Assembly (NCBI GenBank): GCA_023055425.1
Contig: JALGPY010000009.1
Location: 20,047,775-20,111,774, forward strand
DNA: 64,000 bases
Reading direction: 5' to 3'
Source of the DNA: Linanthus parryae
Lineage: Eukaryota > Streptophyta > Magnoliopsida > Ericales > Polemoniaceae
Positions 24,135 through 36,352 of the stretch are shown here, in pieces. Position 1 is the stretch's first letter; every line of letters starts with the position of its first letter. Both the position numbers and the translations under genes were made by a program. The notes under the pieces were generated by a model, which saw only the letters and a list, made by a program, of their open reading frames with translations, ran no database searches and was not told the DNA's origin.

Positions 24135-24689
24135 ATGGGTCTTCCTCGCAAGGACGACGAATTAGCGGCGCTAGTGATGGGGGACGAGGAGGAGGAGTGG
24201 TACCCAAGGAAGAAACAGAAGAAGTACGAAAGAAGTCCAGAGGAGATTACATTACTAGCCGAAAACATTATGGCGGAGCTGGAAGTGGCTGCGGAAAAAG
24301 ATGCAGAACTGAACAGAATGTCCAAACCTGCAATAACTAAACTCAAGAAGCTGCCCTTCCTTCGGGATGTTCTGTCCAAGAAATCTCTGCAGGAGGAACT
24401 ACTAGACCACGGGGTGTTGTGTGCTCTGAGAAGTTGGCTGGAACCCCTCCCAGACGGAAGCTTGCCCAACTCAACCATCCGTGCAGGGATACTGCAGATA
24501 TTAACAGATTATCCAATTGATCTTGACCGGGAAGATAGGAGAGAGCAGCTCAAGAGGAGCGGCCTTGGGAAGGTCATGATGTTCTTGTCAAACACAGACC
24601 AAGTGCTCCAGCCCGCTAGACATCACGTGAACCTCCTTCACAGATCAAACACAGTCAGCATGGTTATTGGACTTCTACTAGTAGTTTGA
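24135..24689 (+). pseudogene. IWS1: IWS1-like copy B, truncated at the C-terminus
   Basis: The frame encodes 184 residues. Residues 1-154 match copies A and C through the TFIIS N-terminal domain up to LGKVMMFLS. After about 24594 the sequence jumps to 3'-flank sequence equivalent to 14385 of copy A, adding about 30 unrelated residues. The end of the LW domain, the linker and the family C-terminus are lost. The N-terminus also lacks a few residues and differs (GLPRKDDELAALVMGDEEEE). It could still be transcribed, but a normal SPT6-binding module is unlikely. Confidence 0.8.
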
Positions 24690-27600
24690 TAGTAAATCAC
24701 TAAATCGAAAGTGTATGCTTATAAGTTTGAGATTTGTTCGTAACATCCCGCTAATAGGCAGTATCGTAAATGTCTTTTCAAAGCAATACTCAAAAAGTAA
24801 AGTGAAAGGGCTGAGAGTACTGTATTGACTCGAGACAGCATCTCATAACACTATTCAAAATCAATACCATGATTGAAGCATATCACGTCTTTCCAATGTC
24901 CCTAACATAGGATATGTGATGATACTTCGGAAACATGGAGTATGCATTCTTCTAATGAAGCGTGCTTGCTAGGTAATAATACTAAATACCCAATCTAATC
25001 TGCCTACTTTAATTACTGTTTCTCTTCTCCCATTCAAACACATTGTTGGAATCACAACAGAAGCAAACAAGGTGTGCAGGAAGAAGATTATGAGACTCAG
25101 ATCTGTTACCATCAGTTTGGGTACTAGAAACTCGTTAATAAAATGACTGCAACGAAATTGAGGCCGGGCGAGAGAAAAATGAAGAGACACAAACACATTA
25201 CAGGTCAATTGTCTCTCAGACCCCCGAACTGACCTCCATAGTTTCCCTGCCACAAACGACTCTTGTACCCAAATATCTGTTCTGAAATCGAGAAATTCTT
25301 GTCATCATAGTCTCAGGGTTGTTGGACCCAAATCTGCAGATGATTTAATCTCCAACTTTGCAGATTCTCCCACACTCTAAAGATTTAAAGCTCATACCAA
25401 ACAGCTTTAGAATTTTCAAATACTCTAGATTCTCAACCAGTTATCTCTCTCAGATTATTTTCAGCTGATTGTTTAGAATGTTAGCTGGTACCAAACAGGC
25501 CCTTAATTCTATTCTATCTCATTCCGGCCGGATGGTCCGAAATGTTCTATTTAGACCAGAGAACAGTACATAACCACTGGTATTATGTAAATTTCATAGA
25601 AGGAAAACTGACAAGGTCTGGAACAGATTTCATAACTACGGATAGTAGAGGAGGGGTTTAGATGATAACCAGTAGTGTCAACCCATGGAGATGGAGGGTT
25701 GTTGATTAAATTTCAAGGGACAGATGAAATCATGGGCGTGTTGTGCTACTACCATTTGCAGATAGAGGGGCAACTAATCCTGAATAACATCCACATCTCT
25801 CTCTTCTTGTATCTGATAATAGCAGCAGCCTCATTCACTTCTGGGTTTCATTTGGGGAAGGTCTGAGGTAACTAAAAATCACAGACGTTCATTGAAACAC
25901 ATCTACTCAATGCTCCTAATAGGATATCTGACTACAGTAAGGAACTTTGTACGCATTTAGGAATGGAAGTTAAAGACCCCATTTCATCTGCCTAGTTTAG
26001 TGTTTTCTCCTTCAATCATAATACAAACACAGTCTTCAGTCTAAGAAGAAAAATGCATGTTTTAGGAGAAGACGAAGAGGCTCAGATCTGTTTTGATCAG
26101 GCAAAGATGGGGTACTACAAACTCCAGAATCCATGGCTGCAACAAAGGATATAAGATGGTACTTGTCAGCGCAACAGGAAGAGACACAAACTCATCACAG
26201 ATGAAGTATCTTTCTCTGACGTGCACTGGCCAACATTGTTGCCCCGCCAGGAAACGGGTCGTATACCCAACTCTCCGATCCGAAACCCAGAAAGCAGCAG
26301 CAGCAGCAGTACTACTTGTTGTTGCTGTTATGTTGCTGTTGATGGATCTGTTCGGATTTCGAGAGAGGATGGTTGATCAGTGTTCAGAGAGGGAAATGAA
26401 ATCATGGGCTTCTGATGTGCTACTACCACTAAGAGAGGGGCAACCAATCCTCATAAACATCCACATCTCTCTCTCCTTGGATCTGATAGTAGCAACAGCA
26501 GCAGCAGCCTCTTTCATATCTAGGTTCCATTTTCTTTGTTTCAGGGCAGGTTTGGTACCAACTTATCAAGAACAATGAGAGCACCGGAAAAAAATATCTC
26601 CATTGCTCCATTGGTGGACTAAAAATTGGCCACTGAGGTGTGTTCTCTCAAAAGCATTGCCAGTCGGTAGTGAGATATTGTATTAAAAAATTGGGGCATT
26701 ACCCGACTGGCATTGGTCATTGAAAAATACCCTCCAATTGACTTATATGCACTTGAGTGCAAAACGAGGAGGCTCGGATGTCCAATTTGAGCATCAGAGA
26801 AGATAATGGACTTTCCCACAATTGCTGCAAAAATCCATGGACAAATGAGTTCAACACTTACTTAAACAAACAAGGCCAAGAAACAACTACTTCTTCTTCT
26901 CTCTCTCTCTATCTCTATGGCTATGCTTGAAACAAGATAGACAATAGAAAGTTCGTGTCCTTGAAAAATTGCCTCGCCAAGAAATGGGTCAGACACCCAC
27001 AACCTCTGATGAATTAAAACTCTGTAGAAATATCATCATGGCCTCAAATAGTAGTAGTAACAGTAGCAAGAGTGAAGGAAAGTGATTTGAGGGTTGTTGA
27101 AGAAAATGAAAATCACTGGCTTTGATGATCAACCAAGTTGCAGAGAGGGGCAACCACCCTCTTGAAACTCCCCGTCTCTCTGATCAAGCCTCATACTCAT
27201 TTTCACTCTTTTGTTTGTTTTTAAACGGATAACAAACAGGCTTAGGGAAACAAACAGTGTGAGGACAAACCACAAGATTGGACTCTTACCAAACTCACCC
27301 AATATTCTCAATTCAGTAGCTGCAAAAAGATTCGCCAAATTCAGCTACTGCGAAAGAGCAGCGGAAATTACTTACCCCATTTTTCTCAAAGAGAGAGGGG
27401 TTGAGACTCAGATCTGCTATGGTGATCAGTTAGAGGAGGGTATCTCATCTGACTCCACCATGGCTGCAACTAAAGGAGGCTGTGTCTAGCAAGAGAGAGA
27501 GATAAAGAACCAACCTCTTCCTGACCCGCACCAGCCTTCATGTTGCCTCGCCAAGATGTAGGTCAAAAACCCAGCCTCCATATCTGCCTCTTGTGGTTAT

Positions 27601-28067
27601 ATAGCAAAGATGAATCCGTGGTTCAGGAGCCAATTTTTCGGGTCTCTGTAAGCATCAATATAAGCTCTGCAAGAATCACTACTCTAAAAATAATGTTGGA
27701 AGAAGAAAGTGAACGGCAGCGAGGGCGGTTGGTTTTTTTATGGATCGAAAGGGACGAAATCATCGGCTTGATCTGAGCTAGAGAGAGGGGCAACCGCCAC
27801 CAGAAACATCAGCATCTCTTTCTCGGCAGCAGAAGCCTCATTCATTCCTAGGTTTACACCAAAAATTGGCAATGAATCATATTTTGAGAAACCACTGCCT
27901 ATCGGCACCAAAACAATTAGGAGCAATTCTTAGGTTCTCATAGAGCAATTCACACATATGCTCCATACACCACTCACATATTAACATGTATAATGAAAGT
28001 GGGGTGAGTGGTAGAGAGAAAATGTCCAAAACAGGATTCTGATTTTTTACTATAACCTACATGGGTA
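24662..28067 (+). repeat. Tandem duplication unit D1
   Basis: It starts with CTTCTACTAGTAGTTTGATA and is matched in order by 28548-32350. It contains module anchors at 26132 and 27459 and degenerate ones near 25141 and 26822. Open frames, the longest 161 codons at 26093-26578, carry stretches of Ala, Leu or Ser and no known domain. No gene is claimed. Confidence 0.8.
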
Positions 28068-28075
28068 CTGGTGAA

Positions 28076-28539
28076 CTATGTTGCACGGGTGCTTCTAATT
28101 GGTCGCGCACCCGCACCGGGTGCTTCTGGGTGCTTCGTGGGTGCTTTGTGAATAAGGCAGGGTCGTTTTGAAAGTTTTAGTTGGGAGGTCTTCCAAATAC
28201 AACTAGAATTTAACAAAGAAACGTGCATCTATGTGAACATTTTTAACCCTTAGATTACTCACCTCTCCACAGCTAAGAACACCGACATGAAGAGATTATA
28301 CTATTGATATAGTAACCTTGTATCTCGAATGTGTGTATGAATTTCTGGTCGATTATAATATGGTCCCTATTATTGTCGTTATTATATTATATAATGGTAC
28401 CACTAATAATATGAGATAAAAATATAAATAATGTGGCCGCACCCCCGCCGCACCCGCACCCTTAATTTTTGGGAATTTGCCGCACCCGCACCCAGTTCCG
28501 AACCAGCACCCGCACCGCACCTGCACTCGTGCTACATAG
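28076..28539. mobile_element. hAT-like MITE at the D1/D2 junction
   Basis: The ends are CTATGTTGCACGGGTGC and the inverted CTATGTAGCACGAGTGC. The 8-bp repeat CTGGTGAA flanks it at 28068-28075 and 28540-28547, as expected for hAT. The body is rich in GCACCC words and non-coding. Confidence 0.9.
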
Positions 28540-28547
28540 CTGGTGAA

Positions 28548-31500
28548 CCCTAGTGGGCTTCTACTAGTAGTTTGATGGTAAATCACTAAATCGCAATGTA
28601 TGCGTCTAAGTTTGAGATTTGTTTGTAACCTCCCGCTAAAAGGCAATATCCTAAATATCTTTTCAAATCAATACTCAAAGTAAAGAGAAAGGTCTGAGAC
28701 TGCTGTATTGATTCGAGACAGCATCTCATAACACTATAAAATCTATACTACCAAAATCGAAACATATCATGTCGTTTTGATATGTCCCTAACATAGCATA
28801 TGTGATGATTCTTCGGAAACATGGAGTATACCTTTTTCTAATGAAGCATGCTTCCAAGGTAATAAGACTAAAGACCCAATCTAATCTACCTACTTTAATT
28901 ACTGTGTCTCTTCTCCCACTCAAACACATTGTTGGGAATCACAACAGAAGTAAAAAAGGCATGTAGGAAGAAGATTAGGAGGCTCAGATTTGTTATCATC
29001 AGACAAAGATATTGAGTACTAAAAACTCGTTAATAAATGACTACAACAAAACTGAGGCCGAACGAGAGAAAAAACGAAGAGACACAAACAAATTACTGGT
29101 CAAGTACTCCCAGACCCCCGAACTGACCTCCATAGTTGCTCTGCCAAAAACAGGCCATGTACCCAAACCTCTGTTCTGAAATTGAGAAATTCTTTTCATC
29201 ATAAATTCTCAGAGTTGGTTGACCAAAAATCTGCAGATAATTTAATCTCCAACTTTGCACATTTTCCCACACTGTACAGATTTTAAGCTCATACCAAACA
29301 ACTTTAAGATTTTCAACTACTCTAGATTCTTAGCCAGTTATCTTCTCAGATTTTTTCAGCTGATTCTTTCGGTTTTTAGCTGATACCAAGCAGGTCCTTA
29401 TTTCCATTCCATCGGTTTAGACCAGAGAACAAAACATAACCACTGGTATTATGTGAAATTCAGAGATGGAAAACTGACAGGTTCCGGAACAGATTTCAGA
29501 ACTATGGATAGTAGAGGAAGGGTTTAGATTATAACCAATAGTGTCAACCCATGGAGATGGAGGGTTGTTGATTGATTTCATGGGACAGCAGCAATCATGG
29601 GCGTGCAGTGCTACTACCATTTGCAGATAGAGGGACAACTACTCCCCAAAAACATCCACATCTCATTCTACTCGTATCTGATAATAGCAGCAGCCTCATT
29701 CACTTCTGGGTTTCATTTGGGAAGGTCTGAGGCAACTAAAAATCTAAGATGTTCATGGAAATGAGATCATGTGCGATGCAATAGCAAAATAGAGTTAGAA
29801 AAATTTAATATCCAAACAGGATGCAACAGAAACATGCAAAACTGAAACATGTCTTCTCAATGTCCCTAATAGCGTATGTGACAACAGTAAGAAACTTGTA
29901 TGCATTTTGGAATGAGGCATATCGAGTACGATCACAACATGGCTACAAAAGTTAAATACCCAATTTCACATCTGCCGGGTTAAGTTATTTTTTTCCTCAT
30001 TAGTTTCTCCTTGAATAATAATACCATACAAACACACTCATTCAAACTGAAAACACACCCTCCAGTAGAAGAAAAATGCATGTTTTAGGAGAAGACGAAG
30101 AGGCTCAGATCTGTTTTGATCAGGCAAAGATTGGGTACTACAAACTCCAGAATCCATGGCTGCAACAAAAGAGATAAGATGGGTACTTGTGAGAAGAAGA
30201 GACACAAACCCATCACAGATGAAGTATCTCTCTCTCTCTGACCTGCACTGACCACCATTGTTGCCCTGCCAGGAAACGGGTCGCATACTCAACTCTCCGA
30301 TTTGAAACCCAGAAACCCTTATCGTCATAGCCTCTCAGCAGTAGTAGTAGTTGTTGTTGTTGTTGTTGTTGTTCATGTCATTGGAATTGCCTCGCCAAAA
30401 AACGGGTCAAACACCCACAACCTCTGATGCATTAAATCTCCATGGAAATATCATCATGGCCTCAGATAGTAGCAGTACTAGTAGCAGCAGCAGGGAAGGA
30501 AAGTGATTTCAGGGATTGTTGAAAAAAATAAAAATCATTGGCTTTAATGATCGAAAAAGTTGCAGGGAGGGGCAACCACCCCCTTGAAACTTCCCATCGC
30601 TCTCATCAAGCCTCATCCTCGTTTTCAATCTTCGCTTTTAAAAGGGAAACAAACAGGCTCTAACATTGGCAAACAAACAAAATATAGCAGAGCGACGTTA
30701 AATCCCTAAAAGCAGCAGCAGCAGATTTAAGCAGGTGTCAGTTGAAGTGTTGAACCCATGAAATCCTCAAGAATACTAACAATTCATAAGCTGCAAATAA
30801 GCCGTACCAAACTCACCCAAAATTTCACCAAATTCCCCTTCCCCAATGTGAAAAAGGGGCGGAGCTTACTTACCCCCATTTTTCTCAGAGTGAGTTGATA
30901 CTCAGAGATCTGTCTGTAATGGTGATCAGGTAGGGTATCGGTTCTTATGCTTCAAACCAGTAGTTAATGTAATTTCAGTTTATACCCACAGAGAAGTCAG
31001 CTACAAATTGAAAAATCAACTGTGAGTAGAGTGCAAAGATTAATTCGCGGTGTGGTTCAGATGCAAATTTTTTTTTTTTTTTTTGCAATGAGTGCGTAAT
31101 GAGGAGGCTCAGATGTGTAAGTTCTACTTTAGCATCAGAAAAGAAGATAGACGTTCCCATAATGGCTGCAAAAATCCCAGGACAAATGAGTTCAACACTT
31201 ACCCAAACAACAAGGCCAAGAAACAAAATCTTCTTCTTCTTCTTATCTCTATGGCTATGCTCGAAACATGGGTTTTGTTTAGGAATGTGAAACAAGACGG
31301 ACAATAGAAAGTTCGTGTCCTTGGAAAATTGCCTCGCCAAGAAATGGGTCAAACACCCACAACCTCTGATGAATTAAAAGTCCACAGAAATATCATCATG
31401 GCCTCAAATAGTAGTAGTCGCAGTAGCAAGTGATTTGAGGGTTGTTGAAGAAAATGAAAATCACTGGCTGTGATGATCAACCAAGTTGCAGAGAGGGGAA

Positions 31501-32350
31501 ACCACCCCCTTGAAACTCCCCATCTCTCTGATCAAGCCTCATACTCATTTTCAGTCTTTTGTTTTTAAACGGATACCAAACAGGCTCTAACATAGGGAAA
31601 CAAACTAAATATAGCAGTGTGAGGATAAACCACAAGATTGGATTCCTTCCAAACTCACCCAATATTCTCAATCCAAAAGCTGCAAAAAGATTCGCCAAAT
31701 TCAGCTATTGCCAAAGAAGAGCGGATGTTACTTATTCCACTTTTCTCAAGGAGAGGGGTTGAGAGTTGAGACTCAGATCTGCTATGGTGATCAGCTAGAG
31801 GAGGGTATCTCATCCGACTCCACCATGGCTGCAACTAAAGGAGGCTGAGTCTAGCAAGAGAAAGAGATAAAGAACCAACCTCTTCCTGACCTGCACCGCC
31901 CTGCGTGTTGCCTCGCCAAAATGTGGGTCAAAAACCCAACCTCCGTATCTGAACCAAAAGAAGAAGATCTATCATCACTGTCTCTTGTGGTTATATAGCA
32001 AAGATGAATCCGTGGTTCAGGAGCCAATTTTTCGGGTCTCTGTAAGCATCAATATAAGCTCTGCAAGAATCACTACTCTAACAATAATGTTGGAAGAAGA
32101 AAGTGAACGGCAGCGAGGGCGGTTGATTTTTTATGGAGAGAAAGGGACGAAATCATCGGCTTGATCTGAGCTAGAGAGAGGGGCAACCGCCACCAGAAAC
32201 ATCAGCATCTCTTTCTCGGCAGCAGAAGCCTCATTCATTCCTAGGTTTACACCAAAAATTGGCAATGAATCATATTTTGAGAAAACCACTGCCAATCGGT
32301 AGGATCAATTCTTAGGTTCTAACAGAGCAAATCACACATAGTGCTCTACA
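28548..32350 (+). repeat. Tandem duplication unit D2
   Basis: It repeats D1 in order, with anchors at 30155 and 31824 and a degenerate anchor near 31161. It is somewhat longer than D1 because of small insertions such as the T tract at 31069-31084. Corresponding open frames differ in length and frame from those of D1, which argues against long coding sequences. Confidence 0.8.
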
Positions 32351-33463
32351 CCACTCATTCACTTCTGAGTTTCATTTGTCTTCGATTTGGGAAGGTCGGA
32401 GGCAACTAAAAATCTAAAATGTTCATGGAACTGAGATCATGTTAGATGCAATAGCGAAATAGAGCTAGAAAAATTTAATTTCCAAACAGGGTGTAACAGA
32501 AACATCCCAAACTGAAACATGTCTTCTCAATGTCCCTAATAGCGTATGTGACTACAGTAAGAAACTTGTATGCATTTTGGAATGAGGCTTATCGAGTACG
32601 ATCACAACATGGTTACAAAAGTTAGAAACCCAATTTCACATCTGCCCGGTTAAGTTTTTTTTTTTTTTTTTCTCGTTAGTTTCTCCTTGAATCATAATAC
32701 CATACAAACACATTCATTCAAACTGAAAACACACCCACCAGTAGAAGAAAAATTCATGTTTTAGGAGAAGACGAAGAGGCTCAGATCTGTTTTGACCAGG
32801 CAAAGATTGGGTACTGCGAACTCCCGAATCCATGGCTGCAACAAAAGACATAAGATGGGTACTTGTGAGAGGAAGAGACACAAACCCATCACAGATGAAG
32901 TATCTCTCTCTCTCTGACCTGCACTGACCACCATTGTTGCCCTGCCAGGAAACGGGTCGTATACCCAACTCTCCTATCTGAAACCCAGAAACCCTTATCG
33001 TCATAGCCTCTCTCACAGTAGTAGTAGTAGTAGTAGAAGATGATGATGATGATGATGATGATGATGATCTGTTCAGATTTAGAGAGAGGATGGTTGATTG
33101 GTGTTCAGGTAGGGAGATGAAATCATGGGCTTCTGATGTGCTACTACAAGTAAGAGAGAGGGGCAACCAATCCTCATAAACATCCACATCTCTCTCCCCT
33201 TGTATCTGATAGTAGCAGCAGCAGGAGCCTCATTCATTTCTGGGTTCCATTTCTCTTTGTTTTAGGGCAGGGTTTGGTACCGACTTATGAAGGACACAAT
33301 GACACCGAAGAATCTATCCATTCCTTCACTGTCTGAAAAATTGGGGAAGAAACCGGTTGGTGAATTTGTCTTTGCAATCTACCCTCCGGGGAAGACAAAA
33401 CTATTGCCCTCTCACAATTATGGGGTAGAATTGCTAATAGTAAATTTAGCCAAGTGTTGATAA
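32345..33463 (+). repeat. Partial third unit D3 with GAT repeats
   Basis: It matches 29697-30350 and 25860-26600, with an anchor at 32831. GTA and GAT trinucleotide repeats lie at about 33017-33068. A 157-codon minus-strand frame (32714-33187) is mainly a product of the repeats. Confidence 0.75.
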
Positions 33464-33850
33464 TCTATATTATAAAATAGTATGTTTTAACTGACTATGA
33501 TTTTTCAACCGTTAGATTATATCAACCTCATTCCCACCATTAGATTATATCAACCTCATTCCCACCATTAGATCTATTTTTTTGACATTTCTAACTACTC
33601 ACTCTCTTTGGACTTCTCTAACTAATAGGAGATAACTTGTTCTCAACAACATTCTTAACTAATAGGAGTTGGGTTGTGAGTGATTCACACGTAATGTTCA
33701 TCACATACTTGGAGTTGTTCTTTTTTTTTTCACCACATCTGTAAATATATTTTTTGGATAACACCTCAAAATTCATTTAAAAAAACACATCTAAATTCAA
33801 AAACTATACAATTTAGGGATAGTGCCCTCGGGCAAGGGCAATACTCTAGT
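33464..33850 (+). mobile_element. Short non-autonomous Helitron
   Basis: It begins TCTATATTATAAAATAG and ends CTAGT, preceded by a GCCCTCGGGC hairpin region. It lies between A and T, the standard Helitron target. No RepHel coding. It includes a local tandem duplication (TTAGATTATATCAACCTCAT, 33512 onward). The termini match plant Helitron conventions. Confidence 0.8.
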
Positions 33851-34018
33851 TACATGACAATAAACACTAGTTACACCACATATTTTGTGAAAAATACCAG
33901 AATGTTCTTATTACACATTGTTGACTGCCCTAGTCTTGACTTATTTCTCTCTTTCATCTGCTCCCTCTTTCTATCTCGAACAATTGGCTTTCGTCGTTCT
34001 CCGCCACAAACCACCTGG

Positions 34019-34729
34019 TAGGGGTGTTCACGGTCCGGTTCGGTCGGTTTTTGGCCACCAAGGACAGCTGAACCGAAATGATGGGTTTTGCTTTATTTAA
34101 AACCGAAATGTCTCCGGTACGAAAAACTAAATAAATAAAACGCACTGATATATGCCGGTTCGGTCCCTTTTTTTTACATTCCGTTTTTAGTATTTCGATG
34201 TGCTACATCATTGAACTAAGAAAAACTAAACTTTAAAGTGAGTGTTTCAAGTGAATGTTTTTTCGATTCTCAATTCAATTAACAAATACCTATAAAAATG
34301 CTTGAAGTTCTACTTATGTGATTAGGTTATTAAATTTTCACGTAGTGTTTATATATACACACAACATTTACGAAAGTTTAGATTCCAAATTAGAATTCTG
34401 AAAATCAAGATTTCTATTCACTTGAAAGATTGACAATAAATTGGCAATATATGCTAATGATCAATACTCAATTTGTTGACGAACTAATAACTTCATACAC
34501 ATTAGCTACTAATAATTTTATACAATTTCAATGCACCATATATAGTTTCGCTATGGTCCGGTTGATAGTCGGTTATCCGTTTTTGGTCCGATTTGGTAAT
34601 GGCCTGGTTCAGTTTTATAAAAATGAAAACCGAAAAAGTCTATTAAAATTGAAAAGAGCCAACGGTTTGGTGCGGTTTGGTTTGGTGCGGTCCGGCTCCT
34701 TCGGTCCGGTCAGCTCATGAACACCCCTA
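34019..34729. mobile_element. Non-autonomous hAT-like element
   Basis: The termini are TAGGGGTGTTCA and its inverted copy. Subterminal sequence is rich in GGTTCGGT/CCGGTCC words, typical of plant hAT MITEs with a GGGGTGTTCA terminus. Flanking octamers (CCACCTGG, CCACAATG) match only in part. A 96-codon open frame inside has no transposase motif. Confidence 0.75.
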
Positions 34730-34918
34730 CCACAATGATCGTCTCGAGGATTTAAGAGGCCCTAAGCGAAATTACTAATTAGGGCATGATGTTAAATTAG
34801 AGATGTGGTTTCCATACTCTTTTTTTTTCTTGAATTTTTTATAATCTTTGTTCATTCCATTTGACATGAAAATTAATACGCTAGCTCACCTTATTGAAAT
34901 GAAAGGAATCGATGGAGA

Positions 34919-36352
34919 TGTGACACGATCCAACCGCAAGTGTACGGCTGTCGCGTGTAGTAGTAATTCCGGTAAATTCGTGTTTGTCGAACCCAAAGGA
35001 CTTCTTGTAAACTAGTTAAGACTTATTAACCTTATGTGGGCAAAGCGCGTTGAGTTTGTTGAACTAATCTAAGAAAGTAAATAACAAACTATTAATTAAA
35101 TTTGATTTAATTGATATGAAGAAAAGTTCAGGATATCTCTACGGGTCACTAAGGATTTCACACCAATTCGGATTTATGTTCAAGCAACACGAATGTCTTC
35201 TACTTAGCCAAACGAGCACATATGCTTTGAAGATTTCTCAACCAAAGCCTAAATTCAAACTCTTGTACCTGATTTCTCTAGTCTACTCAAGTTCAAATAA
35301 GCATTATGTTTTTATGGTCTACTCTTAGTTCTAGCTAACTAGCAAGATTTCTCAACCCTAGATACGGCTAGTGCTTGATTCAAGTTTCCGGGTAGCGAAT
35401 ATTGATTTATCTAACATCCTCTACCTATAATCATCCTATTGCGAGCTCAAACAATATAAACGATAAAATTAAGTACATAAATCAAGCATAGCTAAGAAAA
35501 ACACATTTAATTAAGCTAAAAGCATGAAACATGATCCATAAATCACCCACATGGTATTCAAACCCTAGCTCCCTAAGAGATATCCCGAATTAAGAAAGTT
35601 TAGCTACTCATAGTTGGGAATACAACGAGGAAGTTCCAAGTATTCATCAAAAACAAGAGAGATAGAGAGATCAAACGATGAATCCTTGATCCGGCAAGAA
35701 TCCGAGCTCTCCAATGGCTTCGGAGCTGTCTCCTCCCTTCCTCTAGCAGCTTCGTTCTGTGTTCTAGGGCTGCGAATCCGTTCCCAAGGGTCTGGACACG
35801 TTGTTTAATGATATTTGGCCGAAATTGCACTTCAGCCCCTCCAGTTTGTAATTCTCGGACTGAATTGTAAGCTGATCTTGTGCGGGCTGTATCTCCCTCA
35901 TACAGACTCGTCTTCGGGCCTACCATATATCGTTGGAAAGCTACGGATGTCTACTTTCCAATGCCGCAGGCCTTGCTCAAACATTATTTCTAGATTTTAC
36001 TGAGCATTGAAAAGAATGCATGCTGGTCTTGTGCGGCTTTTCCAACTTCGCTTCGTTTTTGCGTCTTCTTTTCTCCTCTTCATCTAGCTCCATCCCAAGC
36101 ATATCCAAGCCTCTCATAAGCTACATTGCACCTATTTTACCTGATTTACACAACACTAAATAACCCGTGCAATTATCATAGCAAATATGAGAGAAAACAT
36201 GCGCAAATAAGCTAGAAACACAACTTTTCACTCTTAGGCTTATAAATCGTCAAATTCACATATTTGTGCAAATATAACATATAAATCACGTGTAATAAGC
36301 CTAATACAAGTAATATAGAAGTATAATAATAACTCCTAAAAGAGAGTTATCA
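34919..36352 (-). repeat. 3' LTR of a non-autonomous LTR element
   Basis: On the plus strand the block runs from TGTGACACGATCC to GAGAGTTATCA, giving TG...CA ends. Positions 34940-35498 are repeated almost exactly at 39283-39841. The following AGTGTGAGGG on the minus strand is a plausible polypurine tract. The 60-70 codon open frame at 35116 is conserved between both copies only because they are near-identical. Confidence 0.65.

Noticed and set aside
26093..26578. 161-codon plus-strand frame in unit D1
   Set aside because: The corresponding region of D2 and D3 does not keep the frame, and much of it is trinucleotide repeat.
32714..33187. 157-codon minus-strand frame with Ser and Thr runs
   Set aside because: It depends on GAT/GTA repeats and crosses apparent splice signals. 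The module alignment shows frame changes between copies.
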